From: Solobacterium sp.
Lineage (GTDB): Bacteria > Bacillota_I > Bacilli_A > Erysipelotrichales > Erysipelotrichaceae
NCBI GenBank assembly: GCA_017536845.1
Contig: JAFWCP010000125.1
Coordinates: 1 to 18,434, forward strand
Direction of reading: 5' to 3'
DNA length: 18,434 nt
The notes under the pieces were generated by a model. The model was not told where the DNA came from, made no database searches, and worked only from the letters and a program-made list of their open reading frames with translations. Position 1 is the stretch's first letter, and each line of letters begins with the position of its first letter. The position numbers and the translations under genes are program-made. This document shows positions 7,750 through 15,282 of this stretch, in pieces.

Positions 7750-9343
7750 TTTTTCCTCCTTGCATACGCTTGCGTTTTTCCCTGATGGCGATGGTGAAGG
7801 AACTGCCTTCACCCGGTTCGCTTTCGATATCAAAGATACCGTGGCAGCGATTGACAATGTTCCGGATCAGCCGCAGTCCGGTTCCGTGCCCTTCGCCTTT
7901 CGTCGTAAAGCCGCCTTTGCACAGCTTCTGTTTTGTTTCTTCATCCATGCCTTCACCGTTGTCATCCACAATGATGACCAGGCCTTCGCCGGAACACTGG
8001 ATGAACAGGTCAATTTTCTTTTCCCTGCTGTCATCGGTCATTGCTTCAAACGCATTTTCAATCAGGTTGCCGATGATGGTGACCAGGTCCTCCGCCGACA
8101 GGTAGTCGTTGTGGGCTTCCAGGAAGCTTCCCTTGACCAGCTGCAGGTCAATGCCGAGCTCTCTTGCCTTGTTCATCTTGCCGAGAATCAAAGCGGCGAT
8201 GGTCTTGTTCTGAATGGTGTTGAGAATCTGGCTGTTGTTTTCTTCATAGGTGATCGTATCCGAGATGTACGTCATGGCCTCCCTGACTTCAGAGAGCTGC
8301 AGCAGTCCCAGGATGACGTGCAGACGGTTTTTCTGCTCGTGGGTAAAGGAACGCAGGGCATCAATGATATGCCTGACGCCGGTCAGTTCCTCCGCCAGCC
8401 GCTGGGAGCGGGTCATGTCGTTCAGAAGGATCAGCGTGCCCATGCGCTTTTCATTGTGCATGATGGGGCCGGTATCCACGAGCAGGGTGGAATCACCCCG
8501 TTTGATCCGTACCTGCAGCAGGTCCTCCTGGACGGCCAGTTTCTGGATTTCATCCTTGATCAATGTCTGCAGCTGTGCCGGCGTCAGCAGATCACCGGCG
8601 GAAAGCAGTTCCACGGCCGGCCTGTTCATGTATTCGCACTGCCAGTCCTGATTGACCAGGATGAGGCCTTCGTTCAGGGAATTCAGAACGTCTTCCCGCT
8701 GCAGGAACAGCTCGGCGATATGCGCCGGCTCATAGCCAAGCAGGCGGCGGCGCAGGCCGCGGGCCGTCATGACGGCGATGATGGCGCCAAACGCCAGGGA
8801 AACAAGATAGAGGAACAGCACCCTGAGCAGTTCCGTCTGGGCTAACAGGCGGAGGGAGCGGGTATGGCAGCTGACCATGACAAAACCGATCACCATCCCA
8901 TCATCATCGTAAACCGTCGCAAAACAGCGTCTCTGGTATTCGCTGGTTCCCTTGCCGTCAGTGATGTAGGGAATGGCGCCTTTGAGGGCCGGCCCTTCAT
9001 CACCGCCCTGGAAGTGCAGGCTGATCAGGCTGTGGTCGGGGTGGTAAAGCCGGGTATCATCGGGCTTTACCAGGACGATGTAGTCGATGTATTCTTCTGA
9101 ATCCACAACCTGGTCAAGATGCTCCATCAGGTCTGTGCTCAGGGTATCGGTGCACAGAGCATCCTTGATGGTCCTTGTCAGCGAAAGCTGGATGGCATAG
9201 GTGCGGATGGTTGTATTCACGATATCCATATTCCGGCTCGAAAGGAGCTGGTAAAAGGTCAGGAATGACAAAAACAGTACCAGCGATATCACTGATAGAT
9301 AGGAAACCGCGAGTCTCTGTGTGAACGTCTTTCTTTTTCGCAT
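7742..9343 (-). CDS. maeK: Sensor histidine kinase, CitA/DcuS/MaeK type
   Basis: A 533-aa membrane kinase. TM1 is at about 12-34 and TM2 at about 173-195. Between them is an extracytoplasmic PAS-like sensor ending in RRCFATVYDDDGMVIGFVMVS, the type that binds citrate, malate or fumarate. A cytoplasmic PAS domain (about 215-310) follows LGYEPAHIAELFLQR. The H box is SFTHEQKNRLHVILGLLQL with His335. The N box is NLIENAFEA (426-434), with G boxes DDNGEGM (460-466) and GHGTGL (485-490). All catalytic elements are intact. It should sense external dicarboxylate and phosphorylate MaeR. It has its own promoter at 9365-9393 and is divergent from the alpha-galactosidase gene. Confidence 0.93.
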   Translation of the reverse strand: MRKRKTFTQRLAVSYLSVISLVLFLSFLTFYQLLSSRNMDIVNTTIRTYAIQLSLTRTIKDALCTDTLSTDLMEHLDQVVDSEEYIDYIVLVKPDDTRLYHPDHSLISLHFQGGDEGPALKGAIPYITDGKGTSEYQRRCFATVYDDDGMVIGFVMVSCHTRSLRLLAQTELLRVLFLYLVSLAFGAIIAVMTARGLRRRLLGYEPAHIAELFLQREDVLNSLNEGLILVNQDWQCEYMNRPAVELLSAGDLLTPAQLQTLIKDEIQKLAVQEDLLQVRIKRGDSTLLVDTGPIMHNEKRMGTLILLNDMTRSQRLAEELTGVRHIIDALRSFTHEQKNRLHVILGLLQLSEVREAMTYISDTITYEENNSQILNTIQNKTIAALILGKMNKARELGIDLQLVKGSFLEAHNDYLSAEDLVTIIGNLIENAFEAMTDDSREKKIDLFIQCSGEGLVIIVDDNGEGMDEETKQKLCKGGFTTKGEGHGTGLRLIRNIVNRCHGIFDIESEPGEGSSFTIAIREKRKRMQGGKNG

Positions 9344-9364
9344 AACCTCTGATACCGTTTTTGC

Positions 9365-9393
9365 ATGATATGTGATAATGCTCTTTCACGCAA
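9365..9393 (-). promoter_or_regulatory. Promoter of maeKR
   Basis: On the minus strand TTGCGT (9393-9388), a 17-bp spacer, and TATCAT (9370-9365), 21 nt before the maeK ATG with an AGAGG ahead of the start. Spacing is ideal and both hexamers are fair matches to sigma-A consensus. Confidence 0.55.
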
Positions 9394-9404
9394 CCTTTTC
9401 CATG

Positions 9405-9428
9405 TTTTAAAAGACTTTTGAAAGTTAA
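9405..9428. promoter_or_regulatory. TTTGAAAGT-type repeats upstream of maeK
   Basis: TTTTGAAAGTTAA at 9416-9428 repeats the word found in front of maeP, and TTTTAAAAG at 9405-9413 is a near copy 11 bp away. They sit about 12 bp upstream of the maeK -35. This suggests the same regulator acts on its own operon. They could instead serve the divergent alpha-galactosidase gene. Inferred. Confidence 0.45.
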
Positions 9429-9544
9429 AAAAACAACAGTCTCTTCCCTTGTTATTATCCGTGGAATCCGGCGTTACGGCAATGAGAAAAGGAATGACGG
9501 TATATCGTCGGATACGTTATCATATAAGGAAAGAGGTATCAGTT

Positions 9545-10684
9545 ATGAATATGGAACAATACTCCCTTCCGGCCATGGGCTGGAACTCCTGGAATACCTT
9601 CGGGCATGCGATTCATGAGAATCTGATTTACCAGATTGCCGATGCCATGGTCAGTGAAGGGCTTCGCGACCTTGGCTACAAATATGTGATCATCGATGAC
9701 TGCTGGTCGAAAAAGGAAAGAGATGAACAGGGTTTCCTGCAGGCTGACCCGCAGAAATTTCCTTCCGGCATGAAGGCGGTCGCGGATTACATCCACGAAA
9801 GAGGGCTGAAGTTCGGCATGTATTCCTGCTGCGGGGATAAGACATGCGCCGGCTATCCCGGCAGCTTTGAACACGAATTCCAGGATGCGGAAACGTTTGC
9901 CCAATGGGGCGTGGACTACCTGAAATATGACAACTGCTATAAGCCGGCCAACCAGACATCCGCTTCTTTGATGCGGCGGATGGCCATGGCTCTGCGGCAG
10001 ACCGGCAGGGACATCCACTATGCCGTGTGCCAGTGGGGCACGGAAGATGTGGAAACCTGGGCAAGGTCAGCCGGTGCCCATTCCTACCGTTCCACCATTG
10101 ATATCCAGGATTCCTGGCGTTCGGTGAGGAACATTGCCATGTCACAGTTTTCAAAACAGGGATACAATGCTTCCTTCTGCCATAATGACATGGACATGCT
10201 TGTGGTGGGGATGTACGGCAAGGGTTCCAACCCAGATGTGATCAGAGGCGGCTGCAGTGACGCGGAATACCAGACCCACTTTGCCCTCTGGGCCCTGATG
10301 GGATCGCCGCTCATCATCGGGTGTGATGTCAGGCAGATGAATGCAAACACCAAGAACATTCTCGGAAATGAAGAACTGATTGCCATGAACCAGGATCCTG
10401 AAGGCCGCAGTGCCTTCGCCATCCAGACGACGTACCGTGATGACCAGATTGTCCTGGCAAAGCTTTTATCCGACGGTTCCTTTGCGCTTGGCTATTTCAA
10501 CCTCAGCGACCAGCCGGCCAATATCACCCTGAACTTCCGCCTGCTGGGCCTGCCGGAAGAGATCAATGAATTTTATATGCGTGACTGCATTGGCCATCGG
10601 GATATCGGCAAGGCAAAACGGAGCTATACCGTAAAGCTGTTCCCGCACAGCTGCCGGGTCTTCCGCGCCCGGATCGCGCTGTAA
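9545..10684 (+). CDS. Alpha-galactosidase, GH27
   Basis: A 379-aa clan-D glycoside hydrolase. It opens with PAMGWNSWNTFG and VIIDDCW, both family hallmarks. The nucleophile is Asp129 in YLKYDNC, and the acid/base is probably Asp186 in STIDIQDSW. HNDMDMLVVGM and a C-terminal beta-sandwich from about residue 295 follow. It removes terminal alpha-galactose (for example from raffinose-type sugars or galactomannan), with no signal peptide, so on imported oligosaccharides. The ATG at 9545 is chosen because AAAGAGG lies 10 nt upstream and homology starts there; 32 upstream codons of an open frame (from 9449) have no support. It stands alone, with no sugar transporter in view, and no terminator is visible before the next promoter. 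Confidence 0.92.
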   Translation: MNMEQYSLPAMGWNSWNTFGHAIHENLIYQIADAMVSEGLRDLGYKYVIIDDCWSKKERDEQGFLQADPQKFPSGMKAVADYIHERGLKFGMYSCCGDKTCAGYPGSFEHEFQDAETFAQWGVDYLKYDNCYKPANQTSASLMRRMAMALRQTGRDIHYAVCQWGTEDVETWARSAGAHSYRSTIDIQDSWRSVRNIAMSQFSKQGYNASFCHNDMDMLVVGMYGKGSNPDVIRGGCSDAEYQTHFALWALMGSPLIIGCDVRQMNANTKNILGNEELIAMNQDPEGRSAFAIQTTYRDDQIVLAKLLSDGSFALGYFNLSDQPANITLNFRLLGLPEEINEFYMRDCIGHRDIGKAKRSYTVKLFPHSCRVFRARIAL

Positions 10685-10696
10685 GAAAAATATATA

Positions 10697-10725
10697 TTGA
10701 CCGACGGTCAGTCAGTGAGTACAAT
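10697..10725 (+). promoter_or_regulatory. Strong promoter with embedded palindromic operator
   Basis: TTGACC (10697-10702), exactly 17 bp, TACAAT (10720-10725): a near-consensus sigma-A promoter 21 nt before the zinc-ribbon gene. The -35 and spacer contain a perfect inverted repeat, TGACCG-A-CGGTCA (10698-10710), followed by further GTCAGTCAG repetition. Such palindromes are typical operators of TetR-family repressors. The repressor is not in the window. Confidence 0.75.
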
Positions 10726-10746
10726 GATACCGGAGGTTATTTCAAT

Positions 10747-11343
10747 ATGGAAATGAACAGAACTTATAAACTCCTTTCCGGAGAAACCGTACAGTCTGCC
10801 GCCTATGCGCTGGCGGAATGGCTCGACCGTGAAAAAGGCATGATCACCCAGACAATGCGTTCCAAAAAGGGATACATCGTTGAATGCAAGGGCGATGCCG
10901 CGGCGGAATGGACAAAATACATCGGTGCCGATGCGGCCCTGTCAATCGACCTGAGCCAGTTCAATGACGAACTGGAAGTCACAATCTTTGTCGAGAAACT
11001 TCGTGAAAAGGCGGGGATTGCGGCAGTCGGCGCGATCTTCCTGCATCCGCTGCTTGTGACTTCCGCGGTCGGCGGCCTGCGTCAGATGGTGCTGATGTCG
11101 GATATCTTCAACTGGATTGAGAAGAACCTTGCGGTGGAGATGGTCAAGGAAGAACCGCCGACAAGGACAACCAACACCTTCCAGACCATCTGCCCGTCCT
11201 GCGGTGCTGTAAACAAGGAAGGTTCCCATTACTGCCGCAGCTGCGGTGCCAGCCTGATCCAGGAAAAGGTCTGCTGCCCGACATGCGGAGAAACCCTTGA
11301 TGGTGATGAGGCGTTCTGCCCTCACTGCGGTACAAAACTCTAA
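10747..11343 (+). CDS. Double-zinc-ribbon protein with a hydrophobic segment
   Basis: A 198-aa protein in three parts. Residues 1-85 are a small alpha/beta region without recognised motifs. Residues about 88-112 (GIAAVGAIFLHPLLVTSAVG) form a hydrophobic stretch, possibly membrane-associated. The C-terminus has two zinc ribbons: CPSC (149-152) with CRSC (163-166), and CPTC (177-180) with CPHC (191-194). Such C-terminal ribbons are common on Bacillota regulatory or membrane-linked proteins of unknown role. GGAGG lies 10 nt before the ATG. It appears monocistronic, with its own repressible-looking promoter and a strong terminator. No specific function can be given. Confidence 0.8.
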   Translation: MEMNRTYKLLSGETVQSAAYALAEWLDREKGMITQTMRSKKGYIVECKGDAAAEWTKYIGADAALSIDLSQFNDELEVTIFVEKLREKAGIAAVGAIFLHPLLVTSAVGGLRQMVLMSDIFNWIEKNLAVEMVKEEPPTRTTNTFQTICPSCGAVNKEGSHYCRSCGASLIQEKVCCPTCGETLDGDEAFCPHCGTKL

Positions 11344-11354
11344 GCAGCTCTGAT

Positions 11355-11382
11355 AAGCCATGACGTGATCATGGCTTTTTTT
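11355..11382 (+). terminator. Rho-independent terminator of the zinc-ribbon gene
   Basis: AAGCCATGA (11355-11363) pairs perfectly with TCATGGCTT (11369-11377) over a 5-nt loop and runs into a T stretch to 11382. It lies 11 nt after the stop codon. Confidence 0.88.
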
Positions 11383-11442
11383 CCGGGAAAGCGGAATCGG
11401 TACTGCAGTAAAAAAGATGGTTCTTAAGTATGCGGTGTTCTT

Positions 11443-11600
11443 TGACACTCCACACGACTGAGGTCGTGGGATTCTTGCTTCAACGACCACTACGAAGCTG
11501 TAAAAGCCTTCGGTTTACACGGTCTCCACAAGCGTAAATTCCCGTATGTCCTACGGTATTGGCAGTTTCTCAGGCGGCTGCCAGCCCTCTGTTCAGTATG
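11443..11600 (-). ncRNA. Putative omega-RNA (TnpB guide scaffold) at the IS right end
   Basis: The noncoding 3' tail of tnpB, from just inside its stop codon to the right end, is where TnpB guide scaffolds map in studied IS200/IS605 elements. It contains several pairable segments (for example GAAGGC...GCTTC around 11490-11510) and ends with the right-end hairpin CACGAC/GTCGTG (11453-11458 with 11463-11468). The guide would be the flanking bases below 11442, beginning AGAACACCGCATAC on the minus strand. Boundaries are inferred from family knowledge. Confidence 0.55.
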
Positions 11601-12661
11601 TTGACGGCTGCGTTTATGTCCCGGTTGTGCTTTGTGTGGCATTCCGGACATTCCCAATTCCTGACGGCGAGGTTCTTTACGAGCGGATTCTTATACCCGC
11701 AGCACGAACATGTCTGGCTGCTCGGATACGTTGCAGGTACTCTGACAACATCATTGCCGTACCATGCGGCTTTATATTCCAACATGGTGAAGAACTTGCT
11801 CCACGAAGCACTTGCTATGGATTTTGCAAGTTTATGGTTATGAACCATTCTCTTAACATTCAGTTCTTCAATGCAGATGGTTTGGTTTTCGCTCACCAGC
11901 ATTGTTGACTGCTTCTGCAGGAAATCATTCCGCTGATTGGTGATCTTCTCATGCACCCTGGCAACTTTGATTCTCTGCCTGTTCCGGTTGTTGGAACCCT
12001 TCTGTCTGCGGGAGAGCCGACGCTGTTCGCGGGTGAGTTTACGCAGTGATTTTTCGAGGTATTTGGGGTTGCTTACTGTGTTGCCATTGCTGTCGGCATA
12101 GAATTCCTTAATCCCGACATCAATGCCAATCATCCCGCCTTTATTAGGGCGCGGTTCAGGTTCAAAATCAACGTTCAGGACTACGAAATATTTGCCCGTG
12201 GCTGTCCTTTCAACCGTGACATTATTGATATGTCCGACTTCCATGGACTGTCGGATCTTTACATAACCGATTTTTGGGAGCTTCAGGCATTTCCCGACAA
12301 TACGGATGCTGTTCCCCTGATTGATGGTTCTGTATGACTGATGATGGCTGTGCCTGCTCTTAAATTGCGGGTGTTCTGTACGCTTTTCAAAGAAGTTCCT
12401 GAAGCCACGGTCGAGGTCTCTGAGGGACTGCTGCAGGGCGATGGAATCCACATCCCTGAGAAATGAGAACCTGTCTTGCTTTTTCAGATCCGTCAGCATG
12501 GAGGAAGTCTGTGCATACCCGATTTTCTGACCGTTCGCAAAGGCATCATTACGCATGGCAAGGCCCTTGTTGTAAATAAGCCTGCAGCATCCAAGAGTCT
12601 GATTGATCATACTCTTCTGTTCATTGTTTGGGTACGCCCTGAACTTTACACCTTTGTTCAT
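11570..12661 (-). CDS. tnpB: TnpB, RNA-guided RuvC endonuclease of the IS
   Basis: A 363-aa protein counted from the ATG at 12661 ([12 protein letters not shown]), which is the normal TnpB beginning and lies 2 nt after the tnpA stop. A longer frame adds 31 Cys-rich residues that belong to the tnpA overlap. RuvC residues are present: Asp181 (GIDVGIKEF), Glu265 (IEELNVKRM) and Asp348 (NRDINAAVN). The zinc finger cysteines 318, 321, 338 and 341 are intact. Known TnpBs use an omega-RNA to cut DNA at sites next to a target-adjacent motif, which helps retain the element after TnpA excision. Length is normal (about 360-400 aa). Nothing indicates decay. Confidence 0.93.
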   Translation of the reverse strand: MNKGVKFRAYPNNEQKSMINQTLGCCRLIYNKGLAMRNDAFANGQKIGYAQTSSMLTDLKKQDRFSFLRDVDSIALQQSLRDLDRGFRNFFEKRTEHPQFKSRHSHHQSYRTINQGNSIRIVGKCLKLPKIGYVKIRQSMEVGHINNVTVERTATGKYFVVLNVDFEPEPRPNKGGMIGIDVGIKEFYADSNGNTVSNPKYLEKSLRKLTREQRRLSRRQKGSNNRNRQRIKVARVHEKITNQRNDFLQKQSTMLVSENQTICIEELNVKRMVHNHKLAKSIASASWSKFFTMLEYKAAWYGNDVVRVPATYPSSQTCSCCGYKNPLVKNLAVRNWECPECHTKHNRDINAAVNILNRGLAAA

Positions 12662-12663
12662 GT

Positions 12664-13065
12664 CTATGGCCTCGTTTTCCGGGTATCTGCATACCATTTG
12701 ATGGTTTCGGCACTGACATTGCCTGCAGTGCTGACAAAGCAGCTTCGTGTCCACAGACTGGGCATGGCGTTCAGCTGCGGAAACTCCTCCCTCAGCTTGA
12801 AGGAAGTGCTGCCCTTAACCAGTCTCATGATCTCCGGGATGCTCATGGCAGGCAGTACGCTCACAAACATGTGGACATGATCTATAAGGCATTCCAGGGC
12901 GAGGATTTCTATGCCGCGTTTGCCGCATTCGGCAACGGTCAGTTCTTTGAATCTGTCCTCAACACCGGGAATGTTGAAAATCTTCCTGCGATACCGGGGG
13001 CAGGAAACAAAATGGCAGTTAATCAGCGATACCGTCGTTTTCGTATGTTTATACTCGTTCTTCAT
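12664..13065 (-). CDS. tnpA: TnpA, IS200-like Y1 (HUH) transposase
   Basis: A 133-aa protein with the IS200/IS605 single-strand transposase pattern: [18 protein letters not shown], the HUH pair His63-Val-His65 in IDHVHMFV, the [13 protein letters not shown] helix, and the catalytic Tyr125 in [16 protein letters not shown]. These residues nick and rejoin single-stranded ends at the subterminal hairpins. The TAG stop is 2 nt from the tnpB ATG, so translation of tnpB probably follows by reinitiation. Length matches the family (about 130-150 aa). Confidence 0.92.
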   Translation of the reverse strand: MKNEYKHTKTTVSLINCHFVSCPRYRRKIFNIPGVEDRFKELTVAECGKRGIEILALECLIDHVHMFVSVLPAMSIPEIMRLVKGSTSFKLREEFPQLNAMPSLWTRSCFVSTAGNVSAETIKWYADTRKTRP

Positions 13066-13154
13066 GAGTGTAGAGTATCGTATGTGCAGATGCTTGTTAA
13101 TATGGTATTTACTTGTTTATCGCTTAACATCAAATAATAGCGGGCTATCATCCG

Positions 13155-13170
13155 CACGGTTGAAACCATG
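13155..13170. repeat. IS left-end subterminal hairpin
   Basis: CACGGT (13155-13160), TGAA loop, ACCATG (13165-13170): 6 bp with one G-T wobble. It lies upstream of tnpA and matches in placement the subterminal hairpin recognised by HUH transposases. The exact cleavage site could not be defined. Confidence 0.5.
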
Positions 13171-13189
13171 GGTTTTCTCGTCCGTATTC

Positions 13190-13198
13190 TGTTATAAT
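13190..13198 (+). promoter_or_regulatory. Extended -10 promoter of the nucleotidase gene
   Basis: TGTTATAAT is a perfect extended -10 (TG at 13190-13191, TATAAT at 13193-13198). No convincing -35 is seen 16-18 bp upstream, where the sequence is GGTTTT or similar and may already belong to the IS end. The gene start is 80 nt downstream. Confidence 0.6.
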
Positions 13199-13277
13199 AA
13201 TGCCATTCGGGAAGGATAACAGCACTATATGTTTCCTTCTGAAGAAGAGAAAACGGAACAGGCAGGGGACGATATAT

Positions 13278-14795
13278 ATGGAAAGAATCAGACTGATTGT
13301 GACAAGCGACATGCATGCGCATGTATTCCCGCACAGCTACGCGGACGGCAGGGAAGTGAATGAAGGCATGGGCCGCGTCAGCACGCTTGTCGAACTGCTG
13401 AAAACGGACAATACACTGCTTCTTGATAACGGTGACCTGATTGAAGGCTCACCGCTTGCAGCATACCATTACGCCCAGAAACGGGATGACATTTCCCCGA
13501 TGACGACCATGATGTATGAGATGGGATATAACTATATCAATGTCGGCAATCATGATTTCAGCTATGGCGAAGAGGCTTTGTTAATGCATCTGCAGAATGC
13601 CGGCGTACCGTGCCTGACCGGCAACTGGCTGTTCCATGGCAAGCCGTTTGGCCCGACCTATTCGGTAGAAGAAATGGCCGGCAAGAAGATCTGCCTGTTC
13701 GGCCTTGTCACCCACTGCATCCCCAACTGGGAAAAAAGAGAAAATCTCCGCCATTCCCGTTTTACCAACGCGCTGGAATCCGCAAAGAAAACGGTGGATA
13801 CCATCCGCCGCATGGAAAAGCCGGATTACATCATCTGCCTGTATCACGGCGGGTTTGAAAGAGATCCCCAGAATGGCCTGTACCTTACCGAAGACAATGG
13901 TGAAAACCAGGCATATCAGATCATTTCCGAAGTGCCGGGCATTGATGTCCTGGTCACCGGCCACCAGCACAGTTCCTTATGCGGCAGGATGAACAATACC
14001 GTCTATACCCAGACGGCACCCGACGGAAAGGAACTGGCGGTCATTGACATCTATCCGGAAAGCGGGGCTATCGACGCCCGTCTGTACCCGGTCGATACGG
14101 AACCGGATACAGACCTGCTGCGGTACGTAAAGCAGGAAGAGGAAAGCTGCCAGGCCTGGCTGGATGAAAAGGTCGGCGCAGCGACGATGGATCTCAGAGT
14201 GGAAGACGCCTATCGGGCAAGAAAGGAAAAGCACCAGCTTGTCACCTTCTTCAACAAGGTCATGATGGAAGCCGGTGAAGCACAGCTTGCCGGATCATAC
14301 CTGCACAACGATGCCAGGGGCTTCCATGGCGAAATCACAAGACGCGACCTGTTCAACGCCTGGCCGCATGCCAATACGGTTGTTGTCAAGAAGGTCACCG
14401 GCAAGGTGCTGAAGGAATATCTGGAGCGCTGCGCCGAATACTGGTGCGTGCGCGGGGAGGAAGTCGCCGTTTCCCCGTTATTTGAAAAGCCGAAGCCCAG
14501 GCACAGCAGCTATGACATGGTCGACGGTGTTGAATATACCATCAAGGTTTCCAACCCTGTCGGCAGAAGAATTACTGCTTTGACATACCAGGGCAAGGAT
14601 GTCGCGGACGATGATGAATTCACCCTCTGCGTCAACAGCTACCGGGCCGGCGGAGGCGGGAACTTCCCGATGTTAAAGGAAGCGGAAACCGTAAAGGTTC
14701 TGCCCGGAAACGTGATCACCCTGGCGTGTGACTATCTGGCTGCCCATCCGATTCTTGATTTTGAACCGGTATCCAACATCCATCTTGAAAAGTAA
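13278..14795 (+). CDS. Cytoplasmic 5'-nucleotidase / metallophosphatase family protein
   Basis: A 505-aa two-domain enzyme of the UshA/5'-nucleotidase type. The N-terminal calcineurin-like metallophosphatase domain shows SDMHAH (Asp11, His13), NGDLIEG (Asp53), GNHDF (Asn91-His92), CLYHGG and VTGHQHS, a full dinuclear metal site. The C-terminal nucleotidase domain (from about residue 325) includes GEITRRDLFNAWPHANTVV and NSYRAGGGGNFPM. Family members hydrolyse nucleoside monophosphates, 2',3'-cyclic nucleotides or UDP-sugars; here no signal peptide or anchor is present, unlike the usual exported forms. The ATG at 13278 was chosen because an AGGGGA lies about 8 nt upstream and the metal motif begins straight after; the 26 upstream codons lack support. 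Confidence 0.9.
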   Translation: MERIRLIVTSDMHAHVFPHSYADGREVNEGMGRVSTLVELLKTDNTLLLDNGDLIEGSPLAAYHYAQKRDDISPMTTMMYEMGYNYINVGNHDFSYGEEALLMHLQNAGVPCLTGNWLFHGKPFGPTYSVEEMAGKKICLFGLVTHCIPNWEKRENLRHSRFTNALESAKKTVDTIRRMEKPDYIICLYHGGFERDPQNGLYLTEDNGENQAYQIISEVPGIDVLVTGHQHSSLCGRMNNTVYTQTAPDGKELAVIDIYPESGAIDARLYPVDTEPDTDLLRYVKQEEESCQAWLDEKVGAATMDLRVEDAYRARKEKHQLVTFFNKVMMEAGEAQLAGSYLHNDARGFHGEITRRDLFNAWPHANTVVVKKVTGKVLKEYLERCAEYWCVRGEEVAVSPLFEKPKPRHSSYDMVDGVEYTIKVSNPVGRRITALTYQGKDVADDDEFTLCVNSYRAGGGGNFPMLKEAETVKVLPGNVITLACDYLAAHPILDFEPVSNIHLEK

Positions 14796-14834
14796 GCAGT
14801 ACAGGGGCTGTAACGAGTAAATCGACACAGATTC

Positions 14835-14880
14835 AGATCGTATTTGGAACAAAACAGTTTCAAATACGATCTTTTTAATT
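14835..14880 (+). terminator. Strong rho-independent terminator of the nucleotidase gene
   Basis: A 16-bp stem with one G-T wobble (14835-14850 with 14857-14872) and 6-nt loop AAAACA, followed by TTTTTAATTTT. It lies 39 nt after the stop codon. Confidence 0.9.
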
Positions 14881-14908
14881 TTGTGCTTGCATTATGTCTG
14901 ATTATATG
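14881..14908 (+). promoter_or_regulatory. Possible promoter of the 74-aa small gene
   Basis: TTGTGC (14881-14886), 16-bp spacer, TATATG (14903-14908), directly after the terminator T run and 37 nt before the small gene's ATG. TTGCAT with TCATAT 17 bp apart is an alternative. Weak on its own. Confidence 0.35.
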
Positions 14909-14945
14909 GTCATATATGTTCACACATAGATTAAGGGGGTTCCAC

Positions 14946-15170
14946 ATGCACGTTTCCACTGCTCAGTACAGAGCTCAGATAAAGTATGACGCTGCTCATA
15001 CCCGTCAGTTTCAGATGAAACTTCACCTGGTTGATGATGCCGTTATTATCAGCCGGCCTGATCAGCAGCCTTCCAAACAGGGTGCTGTCAGGAAACTGAT
15101 CGCCGTCAGATCAATGGAGAAAGGAGGAAATGAAAATGCGCCCGATCCGCGCATTCTCAACAGACAATAG
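14946..15170 (+). CDS. Small protein of 74 aa, possible ribbon-helix-helix-like
   Basis: It starts MHVSTAQYRAQIKYDAAHTR at an ATG with an excellent AAGGGGG site (14933-14939) 6 nt upstream. An open frame from 14844 exists but begins inside the preceding terminator, so it is rejected. The pattern YRAQIKYDAAHTRQFQMKL...QQPSKQGAVRKLI resembles short Bacillota proteins of the KYDKKNTK...NKQGYIKxLI kind, often annotated hypothetical or ribbon-helix-helix-like and common near mobile DNA. The C-terminus (after about residue 58) is Asn/Pro-rich and may be degenerate. It has its own terminator. The function is unknown; a small DNA-binding or antitoxin-type role is speculation. Confidence 0.65.
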   Translation: MHVSTAQYRAQIKYDAAHTRQFQMKLHLVDDAVIISRPDQQPSKQGAVRKLIAVRSMEKGGNENAPDPRILNRQ

Positions 15171-15215
15171 ACCACAATGGGCAAGCGCAAAGATGTCAGG
15201 AAAGAGATCATGTTG

Positions 15216-15256
15216 AAAAAAGGATTCTGGGAATGATCAGAATCCTTTTAGTTTTT
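15216..15256. terminator. Bidirectional terminator
   Basis: AAAAGGATTCTG (15218-15229) pairs perfectly with CAGAATCCTTTT (15238-15249) over an 8-nt loop. A tracts on one side and T tracts on the other make it functional in both directions, between the 74-aa gene and the convergent IS110-associated genes. Confidence 0.85.
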
Positions 15257-15282
15257 GAACTTGCTGGCAATTGTCAGGATTG

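Larger units (their letters stand above)
11442..13180 (-). mobile_element. IS200/IS605-family insertion sequence (tnpA + tnpB)
   Basis: An element of about 1.7 kb encoding a Y1 HUH transposase and TnpB on the same strand, with subterminal imperfect hairpins instead of terminal inverted repeats (11450-11470 on the right, 13155-13170 on the left), as expected for this family. The right end is placed at a TCAA on the minus strand (11445-11442), which resembles the IS608 cleavage tetranucleotide. The left end is uncertain, between about 13170 and 13190. It sits between two plus-strand genes, breaking neither. Both ORFs appear intact. Confidence 0.8.

Noticed and set aside
7750..7857. N-terminal extension of MaeR by 36 codons
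   Set aside because: It lies inside maeK, and the receiver domain begins at the ATG at 7749 preceded by AAGGAGG.
7595..8845. A 416-codon open frame on the plus strand
   Set aside because: It is antisense to maeK, whose H, N and G boxes are unmistakable; the plus-strand translation has no recognisable domain.
9449..9544. N-terminal extension of the alpha-galactosidase
   Set aside because: The 32 extra residues lack family similarity, and a good ribosome binding site precedes the ATG at 9545.
14844..14945. Extended start with a hydrophobic segment for the 74-aa protein
   Set aside because: The extension begins inside the terminator stem of the previous gene; the AAGGGGG before 14946 fixes the start.
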